DNA of 64,000 nucleotides, from assembly GCA_029339195.1 (NCBI GenBank), contig JAPTJF010000293.1, positions 1 through 64,000 of the forward strand, in the 5' to 3' direction. Origin of the DNA: Micractinium sp. NFX-FRZ (lineage: Eukaryota; Chlorophyta; Trebouxiophyceae; Chlorellales; Chlorellaceae). Below, piece after piece: positions 1 through 12,100 of the stretch. Each line of letters begins with the position of its first letter. Positions within the stretch are counted from its first letter, which is position 1. Below the pieces are notes generated by a model that saw nothing but the letters and a program-made list of their open reading frames with translations, had not been told where the DNA came from and did no database searches. Position numbers and translations under genes: made by a program.

Positions 1-886
1 GGGCCACTGCCTGGCTGCATGGCGGCGGCGGGGGCGCCATGCCGCTGCCACAGGCGGCGCATCCTGTTGCACCCTTCTGCACGCTTGCCGCGGCACTTCC
101 CCTCCCCAGGGGACCTCGTAGGAGCCAGCTGAAGGCTGTCACTCCCAAGTGGGGGCTTGCAGCGCCCATGGCAGCCACGGCCAGGGGGGTCGAACTTCAA
201 AGCACTTACTTGAGCAAATTGCTGCGTTTCCGGCCCGAAGCGCTGTTGTTTGGAGAATGTTAGGACACGTGGCGCAGGTTCCAGCTGGCAGACCGGCGGA
301 AAGCAGAGCTTTTCACTGATTGCAGCCTCTCAGGCACTCCCGAAGAGACTACTTTTGTAGTATAGAACCCCAGAAAGCGTAAACGTGTGCCCTGGAAGTT
401 GTTTATAAAGGTATTTGCTGCAGTGTGTTGCGCAGCGTCGCCCCAATTGTGCAGGAACAACGCCAAGTAGGTACTTTGAAGTTTGAGCCCGCCGGGGCTG
501 ACCTGGCGGAAGTTCACGTATCGCGTTCGGCCGACGTGGCACTCCACGAGGCGCCCTTCAAAAAGACCGGCCCAATTGACCTGAACGCTCGCACTCCGCG
601 TTCCCGTGTTCAGGTCAACAGCTGCAGGGCTGGGGTCCTCTGTCTGTGTCACGCATCCGCCTCACGAGATCTCCAGACTTGCCGCATGCCTTGAGCCACA
701 TACGCTGCCACACCCATTTGACGCCTCCTGTCACGGTGCTCGATCGCCTTGCGGCGTGTCCGGTTGCCCCGGCGCTTTCAAGCATCGCCCCACCAGATCT
801 TGTGGTGCTGATTGCAGCTGGCTTGCGCCTTCTGCTCGACACGGCGCTCCCCAGGCTCTCCTGCGCGACGGGAATCGGTACCCAGC
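1..886. other. Upstream intergenic region of the subtilisin gene
   Basis: I see no supportable gene here. The open frames lack splice structure and family resemblance. It probably holds the promoter and 5' UTR of the protease starting at 887. A CACGTG core (G-box-like) lies near 266. An imperfect inverted repeat is listed separately. The left end could include the tail of an upstream transcript, which cannot be judged from the window. Confidence 0.5.
192..485. repeat. Imperfect inverted repeat, 21-bp arms
   Basis: The arm at 192-212 and the reverse complement of 465-485 match at 18 of 21 positions around the core ACTTCAAAG. The arms face each other across about 250 bp. No clear target-site duplication or transposase is visible, so this may be a decayed MITE-like element or chance. 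Confidence 0.35.
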
Positions 887-3800
887 ATGCGGTCCACTCA
901 GACCGCCCCGATGTGGGCCATGGTCCTGTTCCTGCTGGCTTGCACCGGTCACGCCATGGCAGCGACTGACAAGGTGAGGCTTGAACATGTGCTGTGGGCA
1001 CATCCTCCTGGGTACACCAGCCATGCCTGCGATCCCATGCACGAACGAGGCGTCATGTGCCCCTTCCCGCTGCTCCAAGTCCTTACGCTCACGCTGCTCA
1101 TGATAACCCAACCCGCGTTTGACCGCCGCCGCCGCCCGCCTGCCCGCCCGGCTACTGCCCCATCTTCCCACGCACTCCCCCACCCTGCCCCACGCAGCAA
1201 GCATACCAAGAGATCCCCGGCAGCCTCATCATTCGCGTGAAAGACGACTTCGTGAGCGCCATGTCGGAAAGTGCCCATGGCCTGCGCTATGCGCGCCCCG
1301 TCGGCTCCCGCGCCAGCCTGTACAAAATCACCGACGGCAAGACCGTGCAAGAAAAGCTGGAGGAGCTGCGGGAGAACGCAGGTGCGTGAGGGAGGGTTTG
1401 GAAGGCTAGCGGTGACGGGGACGATGACGGGAAGGCGGGGAGACAGCGGACGTAGTGCAGGCTGTGGGTGCTGCCTGCCTGCCGCCGGTGCCGCCAGCCG
1501 CCTGGCTCTCTCCGGCTTTGCAGGCGCCATTTGTGCCTCAATGTTCCGCAACCTCGCCCCCATCCATGCCTCCCTGCAGCCATTGAATATGCTGAGCCCG
1601 ACTACCGCGTGCCGATCAACTGGCAGCCCAACGACAGCCTGCTGGCGGTGCAGTGGCACCACGCCAAGATTGGCTCCCAGCGCGCCTGGAACACAAGCAC
1701 GGGGCGGCAGGAGGTCAAGGTGGGTGGGCTCACAGTGCTGCATCCTTGCGTCCTGTGGCTGTCGTTCCCCTTGCGCCTGGGACACTGGGCGCCGGACGGC
1801 GAGGGTCAAGGTGGTTGGGCGGCCATTGCCAACTGGCCTCTCACCCTGACTCGCACCCCTCACCTCCTGGCCTCCTGGTGGCCCCAGCTGTGCCAGCATG
1901 TGGCACAGCATCGTGCGCACAGCCCACCCCTCATCAGCCCCCAACCCTCCTGCCCGAAATTCCTAACCCCTTGTGCCCTGCCTGCCTGCCTGCCTGCCTG
2001 CAGGTGTGCCACATCGACAGCGGCGTGCGCACCGACCACCCTGACCTGGCGGGGCGGGTGATCAAGGGCTGGAACCTGGTGCCCGAAATCCAGGCAAGCG
2101 GCTGCTGTGCCCGCTGTGCTGCATTATGCCAAACACTGTGCTACGTGCTGTGCTGTGCCGCGCTGTGATGTGCCAGCATGGGGATCTCAGCTACAGCCAA
2201 AACACCGAGTTGTCCATGACATTTGTATGACGCATGGCCCTGGGCCCTTGCGCTCACTGCCTGTCACCCCTCCGGGTCACCAGCCCAGCCCAGCCCGCCG
2301 TCACCCCATGCACACCCACATGCACCCCTCCACCACCCTCCTGCCCGTGCAGGAGATCTCAGTCACACCCGACCTCCCTGACCCGGGCACCCCGCTGTAC
2401 CAGAACATCAACGACACGTACGGCCACGGCACACACACCGCCGGCATCATCGCAGCCGTGGGAAACAACATGTGAGTGGGGTCAGCGCTCCACGGCCCTC
2501 TCCCTGGGGAAGGGATGTGCACAGCTTGCGGGGAGCAGCATGTGAGCCGTGTGAACAAGCACGTGAGCTGCTGGACGTGGTGCGGGAGACCTGCTGCATT
2601 TTGCGTGGCTGCCTCATGCAGCCCCTGCCTGCCCCCCCTGCTGCCTGCACCGCTGCCTGGCTGCTCGCCCGGCTGCCCGCCTCCAGGACAGGTCACCATC
2701 CCCGGATGACCCCTGCCCACCAACTCCCTGCCTTGCTCTTGTGCCTCTGTGCAGGCTGGGCGTGGCCGGCATTGCAATGGACGTCCGCCTGCTGGTCTGC
2801 CGCTTCATTTGGGACGACGGGTTTGGCAGGGTGGTGGACGCCCTCGAGTGCCTGCGCCTGTGCAAGGAGGAGGGAGCCCTGATCAGCAGCAACAGCTGGG
2901 GCGGCGTGCCACAAATGAGTGAGTTTTCAACTTCGCGTTGATGCTTGAACTTTCTACTTTGACAGAACAGTGGGCGAGCTGCTGTGGCACACGGGGCGAA
3001 AGGGCGGGGACGGGGCAGCCGCCTGGGCTCCTGATGCAGCAGTGCCCGCTGCTCTCCTGAGGCTCGCCCTGCAGGCCGGCCAGCCCATCTAGTGGTTGTT
3101 CCTGCGCACACCGTCTGGCCTGCCCCTCACCCTGGCGCCTCCCCCTGCAAACAGCGACCCTGGGTGGGCGGCCCGGGACGCGTCCACCCTGCCCCCCACC
3201 ACCTCCCTCCCCCACTCAACCCCTTGTGCCCCCTCCTCCCCTCCCGCCCCTGCAGGGTCGATTGCCGAGACGCTGCAGGACTTGCGGGAGGCCGGCATGC
3301 TGTTCATTGTGGCCTCGGGCAACCTTGGGCACGACCTGGACGTCCGCCCCTCCTTCCCCGCCTCCGCTGGGTGAGTGAGCACCACAAACAGCGGCAGGCT
3401 CGTTCATCCCTTCCACAGCCTGCCACGGCACCTGAGGGCAAGGGAGGCAAGAAGCTGGCAATGGGGTGGTGGGGAAACATGCGCAAGGACACCTGTACCT
3501 GACCCTCCCCTCCCCCCGCCCCAACCTTGATACTGCCTGTGTAGGAAGGACAATGACAACATGATCGTGGTGGGATCCAGCGGCCCCACCGACCAGGTCT
3601 CCAATTTTTCCAACCAGGGCAAGAGCACCGTGCACCTGCTGTCCCCGGGGGAGCAGATCCTGAGCACCACCTACAATGGCTGGTGAGTTGTAAAAGTTTC
3701 GATTGGCGTGCCGTGGAGTGATGCACTGTGATTGTGGGCTTAAGAGTTTGTGAGAGCCATGCACGGGGCTGGGGCAGACCGCAGATCGGGCGGCTGGCTG

Positions 3801-4948
3801 CAGTCATGCACGGGGCCGTCAGCAGATTCTGCTGCCTCTCGTGCCAAGCACCGGAGGGCGGAAGGGGCGCCCAACCATTGACGCCCTCCCTTCCCACCCT
3901 CCCTGGGCTACTGCCCTCCCAGCCGCCCTGCCCTCCCCTCCACCGCTGCTACACCCCCTGACTGTGATGCGGTACTGCCCCCGATGGTACCGCAGGTACG
4001 GCCCCATGGATGGCACCTCCATGGCCACCCCCCTGGTTGCCGGGGCAGCGGCACTCCTGCACAGCGCTGCCCTCAGGTGAGCCCCCCTCCTCTTGCACAG
4101 TGCGGCCTGTTGTTGGGGGGGCAGCAGCCGGCGGCATGGGTCCCTGCCATGGGTCCCTGCCATGGGTCCCTTGCTCACCACCCCTACGGAGTGCACTCTG
4201 CTGCATGGGAGGGGCAGCTGTCAGCATGCATTGGGAACTCACGTTTCAAACCCGGCCCGGCCCTGCGGAATACTCCGTTCCTGATGCTCAGCAGTACGTC
4301 TGTACATGCGGCCCACCACCAGTGACCCCTCCTCTCCAAACCAACAACAACGACTCACGATGTGTTTGCGGCTCCCCCCGCCTGCCCTTGTGCAGCCACG
4401 GCGTCCAGCTGTCGTACACAGACGTCAAGCGCCTGCTTCTGAGCACTGTCGACACCAGCCCGCCTGGCGCCACGGCCGACGCCACCCTGACGGGTGGGCG
4501 GCTCAACATTGGGGCCTCCATGGCGGCCCTGGCCCTTCTCATGCAAGAGCGAGGCATGCCAGAGCTGCCGGGTGGCTGGCTGGAGGGGTCGGCGGCAGAG
4601 GAGCTGCAACAGAAGCTGCTCCAGAATCCTTGGGGGCAGGAGCTTCTGGCGGAGATTGGGTCACAGCAGGCACAGCAGGCGGATCGCCTGCTGGACGAGA
4701 ACAGCCAAGCGGGCGCGGGCGCTGCAGGGGAGGAGGGCGCCGCTAGCGTTGGGACGCCGGAGGGTGCCGAGGCGCAGGCAGTGCGTGTGCAGGCGCAGGT
4801 GCAGGCGCAGGCGGGCACCCAGCAACAGCAGGCCTCCACCCCGGCTGCTCCTGCAGCAGAGGCGGCAGCGCCGCAGCCAGAGGCAGCAGCCCCGCTGGCT
4901 CGGGGCCTGCGGCGCGGCAAGCGCTGGCCGCAGCCGCCTCCGCAGTAG
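887..4948 (+). CDS. Subtilisin-like serine protease (peptidase S8), secreted
   Basis: Ten exons: 887-973, 1198-1381, 1580-1719, 2004-2093, 2353-2471, 2755-2918, 3256-3370, 3545-3682, 3996-4076 and 4396-4948. They join in frame to 556 residues. The ATG at 887 opens a hydrophobic signal peptide (about residues 1-26). An inhibitor-I9-like propeptide (about 30-95) precedes the S8 domain. The catalytic residues are all visible: Asp142 in HIDSG, His192 in GHGTHTAG, the oxyanion Asn284 in ASGN, and Ser354 in GTSMATP. After the domain comes a low-complexity Gln/Ala-rich tail of about 100 residues that ends in a basic stretch. The protein should be an endopeptidase of the secretory pathway, vacuole or cell exterior; the substrate is unknown. 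Intron 4 begins with GCAAGC, a GC-AG intron. The active site is intact, so catalysis is expected. Confidence 0.9.
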
Positions 4949-5941
4949 CCTGCCGTCCGCACGGCGATATCGTGCATGCATGCATGTATGTTCACCAACT
5001 TGTATAGGCACCTTCCACTCCCCAGCTGCTGCTGCACTCGTGTGACTCGCTCCTCTCCACTTCACTTCACGTCATGCCGCTACCTCTTCTGCTACCTCCT
5101 CTCGAAACCCGCTTGCCCAACCGCTCCTCGCCTCTCACCTGCCCACTACATGTCCTGATGCACTTCCCTCAACTGTTGCCTACCTTTCGTAGGTCCCCCC
5201 CCCACCCCAGCCAGCTCTCAAACGCAACCCTCTCCTGTGTGCCATTTCTCCCCTCCCACGCCCCGTCGCAACCCTCGTCATTGCTGTCAGGCGTCCCAAT
5301 TCCTCCCCCCCTTCGCTCCCCACATCCACCTATCTATCCTTTGGCAGCACAGCGTGCCGCCTCGCCGTGCTGGCACACTCACGACTGCCACTGGCACGCA
5401 CACACACACACACACACACACACAGCGCCCTGGAATGCACGCCCCCTTTCATCCCGTATCCCCCCGACATGTCTTCTTTTTCAAGCCTCTTGCGCGCCGA
5501 GCTGGCACCGCCCCCTATGCTCCCCTCTCTACGCCTCTGGACTACCCACCCCAAGACACCCAGCCACCCAACCACGGCCGCCTGCACATGCCCCCCTGCC
5601 AAATGCCACCGCCAGCCACTTCCCTCGCTGGCGCCGCCTTTGTCACCCGGCCATGGCCGCGCCAACTGTTACAAACGACTGCAGCTTCAAGGATACCAGG
5701 CACCATCAGGCGGGGGGGAGGGGAGAGGATGAAGGGACAGCACAAGAAGGGAGAAGCGCTGCAGCTGTTACTGGATACCACACAAGCCGGGCCGGGAGTG
5801 CAGTCTGTGCCGGAGGTGCAGCCGGCGCCATGAGGTGTGCGACGAAGTGTGGGCTGCACCGAGGGTGCAGGTTTGCCTTGAACGCCGCTCCTCCCTGCCC
5901 CCCAGAGAGCATGCTGTGGCGGGGTTGTAATGAGGTCCGCG
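4949..5941. other. Convergent intergenic region between the protease and the FHA gene
   Basis: I see no gene in this 1 kb. It is strongly pyrimidine-rich on the plus strand and probably holds two overlapping 3' UTRs. TGTAA at 5925-5929 (+) could serve the protease. TTACA at 5669-5673, which is TGTAA on the minus strand, lies about 270 nt past the FHA stop. Both are inferences from the chlorophyte polyadenylation motif. Confidence 0.5.
5399..5424. repeat. (CA)13 microsatellite
   Basis: An uninterrupted CA dinucleotide run in the shared 3' flank of the protease and FHA genes. Confidence 0.95.
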
Positions 5942-7164
5942 TCAGGTGCCGCCCTGCAGCTTCTCCCGCACCTCCTTGCTGGCGCTGGCAGCCAGGCCCT
6001 GCAGGGGTGGGTGGGGCAGGTGGGGAGAGGACAGGATTGAGCAGGTACCAAAGCCGCACTCCACCGTTTGCCCGCCCTTTGTTCCAACAGAAGCCGGACC
6101 GCCCACCAGAGTCTGCACCCGTGCCACGGGCCTGCTGCCCCCAACACCCAGCCAGCTACCGCTACCATGCCTGCCTGCCTGCCTGCCTGTCTGTCTGCCT
6201 GCCTGCCTGTCTGCCTGCCTGTCTGCCTGCCTGCCTCACAGAGAGCTGCATTCCACCAGCCTCCCGGTATCCCACAGGGGGCAGGCAGGCCCACCTTCAT
6301 GAGCATCTCTGCTATCGCGCTGCTGCCGCCCTCCTCGAAGCTGCACTCCAGGCAGGTATCCTGGCTCCCCACGCCGATGCGCGTGCCTGGGGCGACCATG
6401 TAGCCCACCTGTGGGTGGAGTGGGTGAGGAGAGCAGCGGGAACGGGGGTTCTGTTTGTAGGAGGGGAGGCGGTGACGGGCCAGCAGCAAGCGGAGGTCGG
6501 GGCGGCAGGGCGGCGGCAGGGGGTGGACAGGGGAGGGGCGTTGCCAGGGAGGGGAGAGCAGCGCAGGCGTGGCGGACCCTGCCCGCCTCTGTCAGCCATC
6601 AGGCCCGTCACAGCACAACACCCGTTTTGAAAGCTGTCAAAACCAACATGCATGTGCTCTCCTCAGCAGAGAGTGGCCCCTCACAGAGGTGCGGGTGGCG
6701 GCACACTGCAGCTAAGCAGGCAGCAGACTCACCCCCGGCCGCAGTTCCACGCCGTCCATCCAGCAGTGTGTGGGCGCCAGCAGGGCATCAGGGTCGGCAG
6801 AGAGTGCGGTGCAGAACAGGCGGCCGCCCTTGAACTCTAGCCGCGCATGTGCGGGCGAGACATTGGCGCCCTCCATCTGAAGGTCAGCATCGGGGCCGCT
6901 GCCGATCATCACCACGGACTGGGGCATTGCCACGCGGGTGCCACTGGGGAGCGTGAGCGTGACGGGGGGCGCCGCCCCGGCCTTGCCGCCTGCTGCCGCC
7001 GCTGCCGCTGCCACCACTGTTAGCCGCCGTGGATGGCGGGCTGGTTGCGGGGCCGCATACCGAGCTGCTCGTGTGCGCGCTGCCGGAGCCGCGGCGGCTC
7101 TACAGCGATGCTGCGCTGCTGCTGCCACCGGAAGAGGCGTAAATACGCTGCAAGTGAGCGGCAT
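5942..7164 (-). CDS. FHA-domain protein, probably plastid-targeted
   Basis: Three exons on the minus strand (7164-6733, 6408-6295, 5998-5942) give 200 residues ending in TGA. I chose the ATG at 7164 because it opens an Ala/Arg-rich, acid-poor stretch of about 60 residues typical of algal transit peptides. An in-frame ATG at 7326 exists but adds sequence unlike a targeting signal. The rest is a forkhead-associated fold: the IGS turn, then D-A-D-L, then SPAHARLEF with the conserved Ser and His. FHA domains usually bind phosphothreonine peptides. The Asn of the usual N-G motif is not evident, so ligand binding is uncertain. The gene converges on the protease and is divergent from the small membrane protein at 8068. 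The partner and pathway are unknown. Confidence 0.75.
6169..6237. repeat. CTGC/CTGT tetranucleotide repeat
   Basis: About 17 tandem CTGC/CTGT units inside the last intron of the FHA gene. Confidence 0.9.
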
Positions 7165-8067
7165 CGTGCTGCAAGAATTCTTCCGTTCGAGATCGCCAGC
7201 GTGTGAGATGTTTGGAGGAAATTCCTCAGGAATGATGGGGGGCGGCTGGGCTGGCGACACGTCACCACTGCGGCCGTAGCTGATCTGGCCTGGGCGCATG
7301 CTGCTCTCTCGGAATAGAGGGCTCATGCTGCTCTCTCGGAATCATACTGATGATGGCCTTGGCCCTGGATCTTTCCCCAACCCGTTCAGCGCCCGGGCGG
7401 CACGCCAAAGCAGCCGCCGCTGTGCGGGGCCGGGCCAGCACAGCGACAGCACCCATGCCACCAGACAGCGGTGGCAACCCCGGCTAAACAGTACACAGCA
7501 GATTTTGGCAGTCGTGTCGCTGCCTGGCGGGTCAGTCTGTGGAACAGGACAGAAGCTTCAAACCTGCGCCCCTTAGGCACCGACTGCTCTCCTCCTGCTT
7601 GCTGGAATGGCATGTCCTGCACGGAGCCTGCAGTGCTGGATCTGCACCCATCAGCATGTCCGATGTGGTCACTGGGAGCTTGAGGGCCCACCATCTCTGC
7701 CGTCCCGGGCAGGCGGCGAAATGGCGCCGCAACAGCGAGGCTATGCACGGAGACTCTCCAACTTGCAGTACCACGGGTCCCTGGGCTCCGGCCACACTTG
7801 CGCCATGTCGGCCTAAATACGAAATATGCTGGCATGGAGGCCTGGCTTGTCCCACCGTCCTCCAACAAGAGGAGGGCTTCGCAGCTTGTAGGGAATGTAC
7901 ATGCGAAAGCGCCTGATGCAGAGCAAGCATGCCAGCGGCGGCAGCGGGGGCCTGAGCAGCCGGCGCTGATCAGCCGCCACCAGCCTTCCTGCGCACTGAA
8001 ACCTGTTGTTCCTGCTCCATTGATTTGGGGAGGCGCACCGGCAAATAGAACGGAGCTCCAGCCCACT
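7165..8067. promoter_or_regulatory. Divergent intergenic region, FHA gene and small membrane protein
   Basis: This 0.9 kb lies between the start codons of two divergent genes, so it should hold both promoters. I see no further coding signal. A 27-bp tandem duplication spans 7297-7350: the core CATGCTGCTCTCTCGGAAT occurs at 7297 and again at 7324. Confidence 0.5.
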
Positions 8068-8658
8068 ATGGCGGAAGCGCTGTCCGCAAAGCAGCGACAG
8101 TATGTCCAGTTCGAAGAGAGGTGTGCCGGCGCACAAGAGAGGCACGACAGGGGGGCTACGATCGAGGGGGACGAGGCTCTGCTAGCCGCAAAAGCTGCGT
8201 TGCAGCGGGAGCTGGAGAGCGAGGCGGAGGAGGCGGCGCGAAAGCGCTCACGCGCAGGTGAGAGCCGTGGTATATACAGGGGCACAAGGCGGCGTGATGA
8301 GTGCTGGGTCGCTGTGCCAATCAGCGGCGGCGCTGAGGCAGACAGCAGGCGGCAGCACACCTCCCAGCGCACCGGCCTGTGTGCACCCTCCTCATTGCCA
8401 CTGCTTGGCTTCTGCTCAATACCCACCACCTGCTTCCCTGCAGAGGCTATAAGGGATGCGCTGCTTAGCAAGAGCCACTGGCTGCCTATTGCGGTGGTTA
8501 CGGCAGCGGCGGTGGTGGCGGCCGGCCTGGTGGTTGGCCTGGTGAAGGGTGCCGAGGTTGGCGGGCAGTACATCGAGCGTGCAGTAGGCAACGTGCACGT
8601 GAACCTGTCGTTTGGACGGAAGAAGGCAAAAGAGGAGCAAAAGGACACAGAGGCGTGA
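8068..8658 (+). CDS. Small coiled-coil protein with one membrane segment, unknown function
   Basis: Two exons (8068-8257 and 8444-8658) join to 134 residues. The ATG at 8068 is the first Met of the conserved-looking frame. Residues 1-63 are highly charged, rich in Glu, Ala and Lys, and should form an amphipathic or coiled-coil helix. Residues about 77-99 form a hydrophobic helix (Val/Ala/Leu). The C-terminal 35 residues end in a Lys/Glu-rich stretch. There is no N-terminal signal peptide, so it looks like a tail- or signal-anchored membrane protein. I do not recognise the family. The intron could be read through in frame, but the splice sites (AG|GTGAGA and CTGCAG) are good and removing it gives a more uniform protein. 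Confidence 0.65.
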   Translation: MAEALSAKQRQYVQFEERCAGAQERHDRGATIEGDEALLAAKAALQRELESEAEEAARKRSRAGESRGIYRGTRRRDECWVAVPISGGAEADSRRQHTSQRTGLCAPSSLPLLGFCSIPTTCFPAEAIRDALLSKSHWLPIAVVTAAAVVAAGLVVGLVKGAEVGGQYIERAVGNVHVNLSFGRKKAKEEQKDTEA

Positions 8659-9117
8659 TGAGCTGGCAGGGAGGCAGTGGCGTCTGAGTGGTTGGTGCTG
8701 CGCCCGCAGATCGGCGCTATGCCCGGTGGCATCCAGCCACTGGCCGGGGGCTGCTGGCCACCGTTACCTTGTTGTGCTCCGCCTGTCGCCTCTGTATTCG
8801 TCTCCAGCCAACACTCAGCCGGTTAAGCACCGCGTTCATAATAATAAAATGTATACTTATGAAATCAACTGATCCGCTAAGCTTGTCTTCTCCTTCAGTC
8901 CAGTTTACCCTTTGCCCCTCGAGTTGTGCCCGTGCCCCCTCTCTTCCACTTTCACTGTACCTTTGGCCCTCTCCTCTACCTGCCTCCGCCCTTTCACTGC
9001 ACCCCTGCCTCCTTTCCAGAAATTCCTGCTTTGTTCCCCTGTCAACATTTGCCTTGGGCAGCTGCGGGTGACGTGGACCCAATGTGAATCTTTTGAACAC
9101 GGGCAAGCTGTGCACGG
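8659..9117. other. Convergent intergenic region
   Basis: Here the 3' flanks of the small membrane-protein gene (+) and the giant gene (-) meet. An AT-rich patch lies around 8838-8872. I see no gene and no clear TGTAA on either strand. Confidence 0.5.
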
Positions 9118-12100
9118 TCACTCACTTCCGGCACCCTCGCTGCCAGCCTCACCCTGCCGGTCTGCCGAATCACAGGCGAGCTCCAGCTGGCTCCGTGACA
9201 GCAGCACCTGCTTGCCGCGCATGGCAACAAGTGCCTCGGCCTCCGCGCCCCGCCCCGCCACGAGCCGCCGGAGCTGCACCAGCTGCGGCAGCTGCCGCGC
9301 CGCCCGCCACTGCAGCGACTGCCCGGCATCCTTCCGAACGTAGGTGGTCTCTCCATCCCACAGCTGCAGGCTGACCAGCTGAGAGAGCAAGCTGCCGGCA
9401 CGCAGATCTGTCGCCACCTGGCCCAGCTCCCGCCACGCGCCGCCGCCCGCGACTGCTGCAGCCAGGCGCAGCACCGGCTGCTGCCGCGGTGCTGGGACCT
9501 GCTCGTGTGCCGTGCAAGCATAGCACAGGCTGATGAGCAGCGGGGGTGTGCCTGCAGCAGAAGTGGCCTTGCTACCGCAGAGGCTGCCAAAAAGCCGGTA
9601 CATGCTGCCAGTGCTGCCAGTGCTGCCTGTGCTGCCCGTGCTGCCAGTGCTGCCCGACCACATCGCCTCCAGGAGCCCGTTTGCCTCCCGCTCTGTCAGC
9701 AGCAGCACAGCGTAGCTGCCAGCTGCCTTGCCTGCACCGCTGCTGCCGCTGGCGCTGCCGACGCCAGCTGGTGCACTGGGGAGCAGCAGCAGGTGGCTCA
9801 CGGGGCGCAGGTACTCGTTCGGCGCCTCGCCCGCCTGCTGCTGCACAGTGGCGGCAAAGTTGGGTGTGCAGAATGCGAGGGGGCTCCACGCCAGGCGGCC
9901 GACTGCTGCCGGCTGGACCCGCGCCGCCAGCTGTGCCAGCGGCAGCACGTGCAGGCCCGTGAGCCGCTCCAGTTCAAACAGCGAGGCCGCGCCCAGTGCA
10001 GCATGGTAGGGCCAATCTACCTCTGATGCCGCCTCCACGCGCGGCACCTGCCGCTCCACCTCTTCCTCCTCCTCCTCCTCCCTCTCAAGCTCCCGCTCAC
10101 ACTCCTCCCCCAGGCCGCTCTGTGCCACCACCTGGTGACCCGCGCCGTACTGGCTGCCCGCTGCCACGATCGCTTCCGTCAGCTGCTGCATGGCTGGCGC
10201 CAGCTGGCTGCCGCCGCTGCCAGCTGCCGCATCCCGCGCTGCCTGCCGCCGGCTGCGCTGCTCCGAAACCACGTCTGGCACAGCGCGCCAGTCGCGTGCA
10301 GCGCCATACATGGCGCCCAGCTCCAGTACCTCGGGCTGCAAGGCGCGCTCGGGCGCACCCCGGGTGTCGGTGAACAGCAGGCCCTGGTGAGCCCACTCCA
10401 GCACCCCGCGCTGCGTGGCAGCCACTGTATTGGCCATGGCCCAGGCCAGCACGTGACGAGAGGTGAGTGCGGGCGGCTGCCCCGCTACCGTTGGCGCCGA
10501 CGCGGCGCCTGCCACCCGCGCAATCTTGGCGGTGACGTCGGCGGTGCCCACAATGTGCAGCGTCTGGCCCTTGCCTGTACACGGCAGGAGAGGCAAACAC
10601 AGGGTGGTGTGAAAGATGGCCTGGGTCAGGCTGGCGTGCGTTCCCAAATGGGCCATGTTTATGTAAAAGTAACCAGCCGTGTATATGACACGCAGCAGCA
10701 TGTGCTGCGCGGGGGCTGTCAAGCGACGGTGCACCAGTCATGCGCTGCTTCCCCCCCCGGCAGACAGAACCGCCGCCTGCACCCACTCACCCAGCTTGCG
10801 CAGCCGGCCGGCCGACTGCATCAGCTTGTCCTTGCAGGTGGAGGGCCCCAGCGTGAGCAGGCCCACCGCTCCTGGGCGCAGCTGCAGGTCCGCTCCCCGG
10901 CAGCGCGCCTCGTCGAACAGCGTGAAGGCTTGGGCCTCCCGGATGGGGGAGCGGTGGCGGGGCAGGCGGCGGCCCAGCAGGTCAACAACCACCCACTCCC
11001 GCTCCTCCTCGTCAAAGTGGCACACCCCCCGGAAGCGGGCGCGGTCCAGCAGCGGCAGCAAGAATTCGGCGGCCGCCCTGCGCCGGGGGGGGAGCGGGGC
11101 AGAAGCACAGGGTTGTCTGGGTGATGGGTCGTTTGTGTAAGTCAAGATGGCAGCAAACCCATCACCCCTTGGGAGACAAGGCTGGCCAGTGGAAGGGCAC
11201 GCCACACCAAGCTGCCATTGGATTAGGGGTTAAACACCCTGCCGAAGTGCGCTCGGCACATCTCAAGTCAACCTGACCAGCCGCTCATCTCCCCCCTTAA
11301 CCTCGGCCTCCTCAGCTCCTCCGCCCTTGCCCACCTGTTGCTGGTACCAGCCAGCAGCGCCCCACAGTCCACCAAAGCGTCTAGGCGCCGCTCAACCGCG
11401 AACCGCAGAAGCGCCTCCCACACAGCCATGCCCTTTGGATGCGGCAGGGGGTCGGAGAGGGGCAAACAAGTACAGCACTAGGGTACAGTGCTAGGGTAGT
11501 GTACAGTGCAAGGGTTGACGGGCAAAAGTCGTCGGGGGAGCAGAGCCGGCACACTGCTTGCCAGGGTGGCAGCAGGGCCCCAGGCAGCATGCCCTGCTAA
11601 GCCTGCTGAGCCTGCTGAGCATGGCACCCTAATTCACGGCTGCCACAGAACTCCTCCGCCAATCTCAGGTTTTCCCACCCAAGTGCATGCAGCAGCTGCC
11701 CGCGTTTTTCTCACCTCCTGCGGCACCAGTGTGTGGTACTGCTCATTTTCCAGCAGTACCGCCAGCATCCTGCCGTTGGTTGCACGCAGCCGCTCCTCCA
11801 CTTCCAGGTGCTGCCTCACGCTCAGCGGCAGCAGGCGGTGGTTGTCGTTGGTGCCTGCAGTTAGAGCAGCACGGGCGGCACATGAGAGGCGGGCAGCCGT
11901 GTGAATACAACCGGATGGGGCCCACAACCAGCTTGCCGTGTGGGGCACCAATCACGATTCATTGAGGCTTGGTGTGCACGCATGTGCAGCACAGAGCGGT
12001 GTGGAGCAGCCACCTTCTGCGCTGCCTCTGAAAGCGGCGCAGAAGGCATTCGTCAACTTGCGCCCGGTGTAAGCCGGCCGGCGCTTGGGCTGTTACGACT

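Noticed and set aside
39..263. Plus-strand open frame of 74 codons at the window start
   Set aside because: No family resemblance, no splice context, and composition alone explains the open frame.
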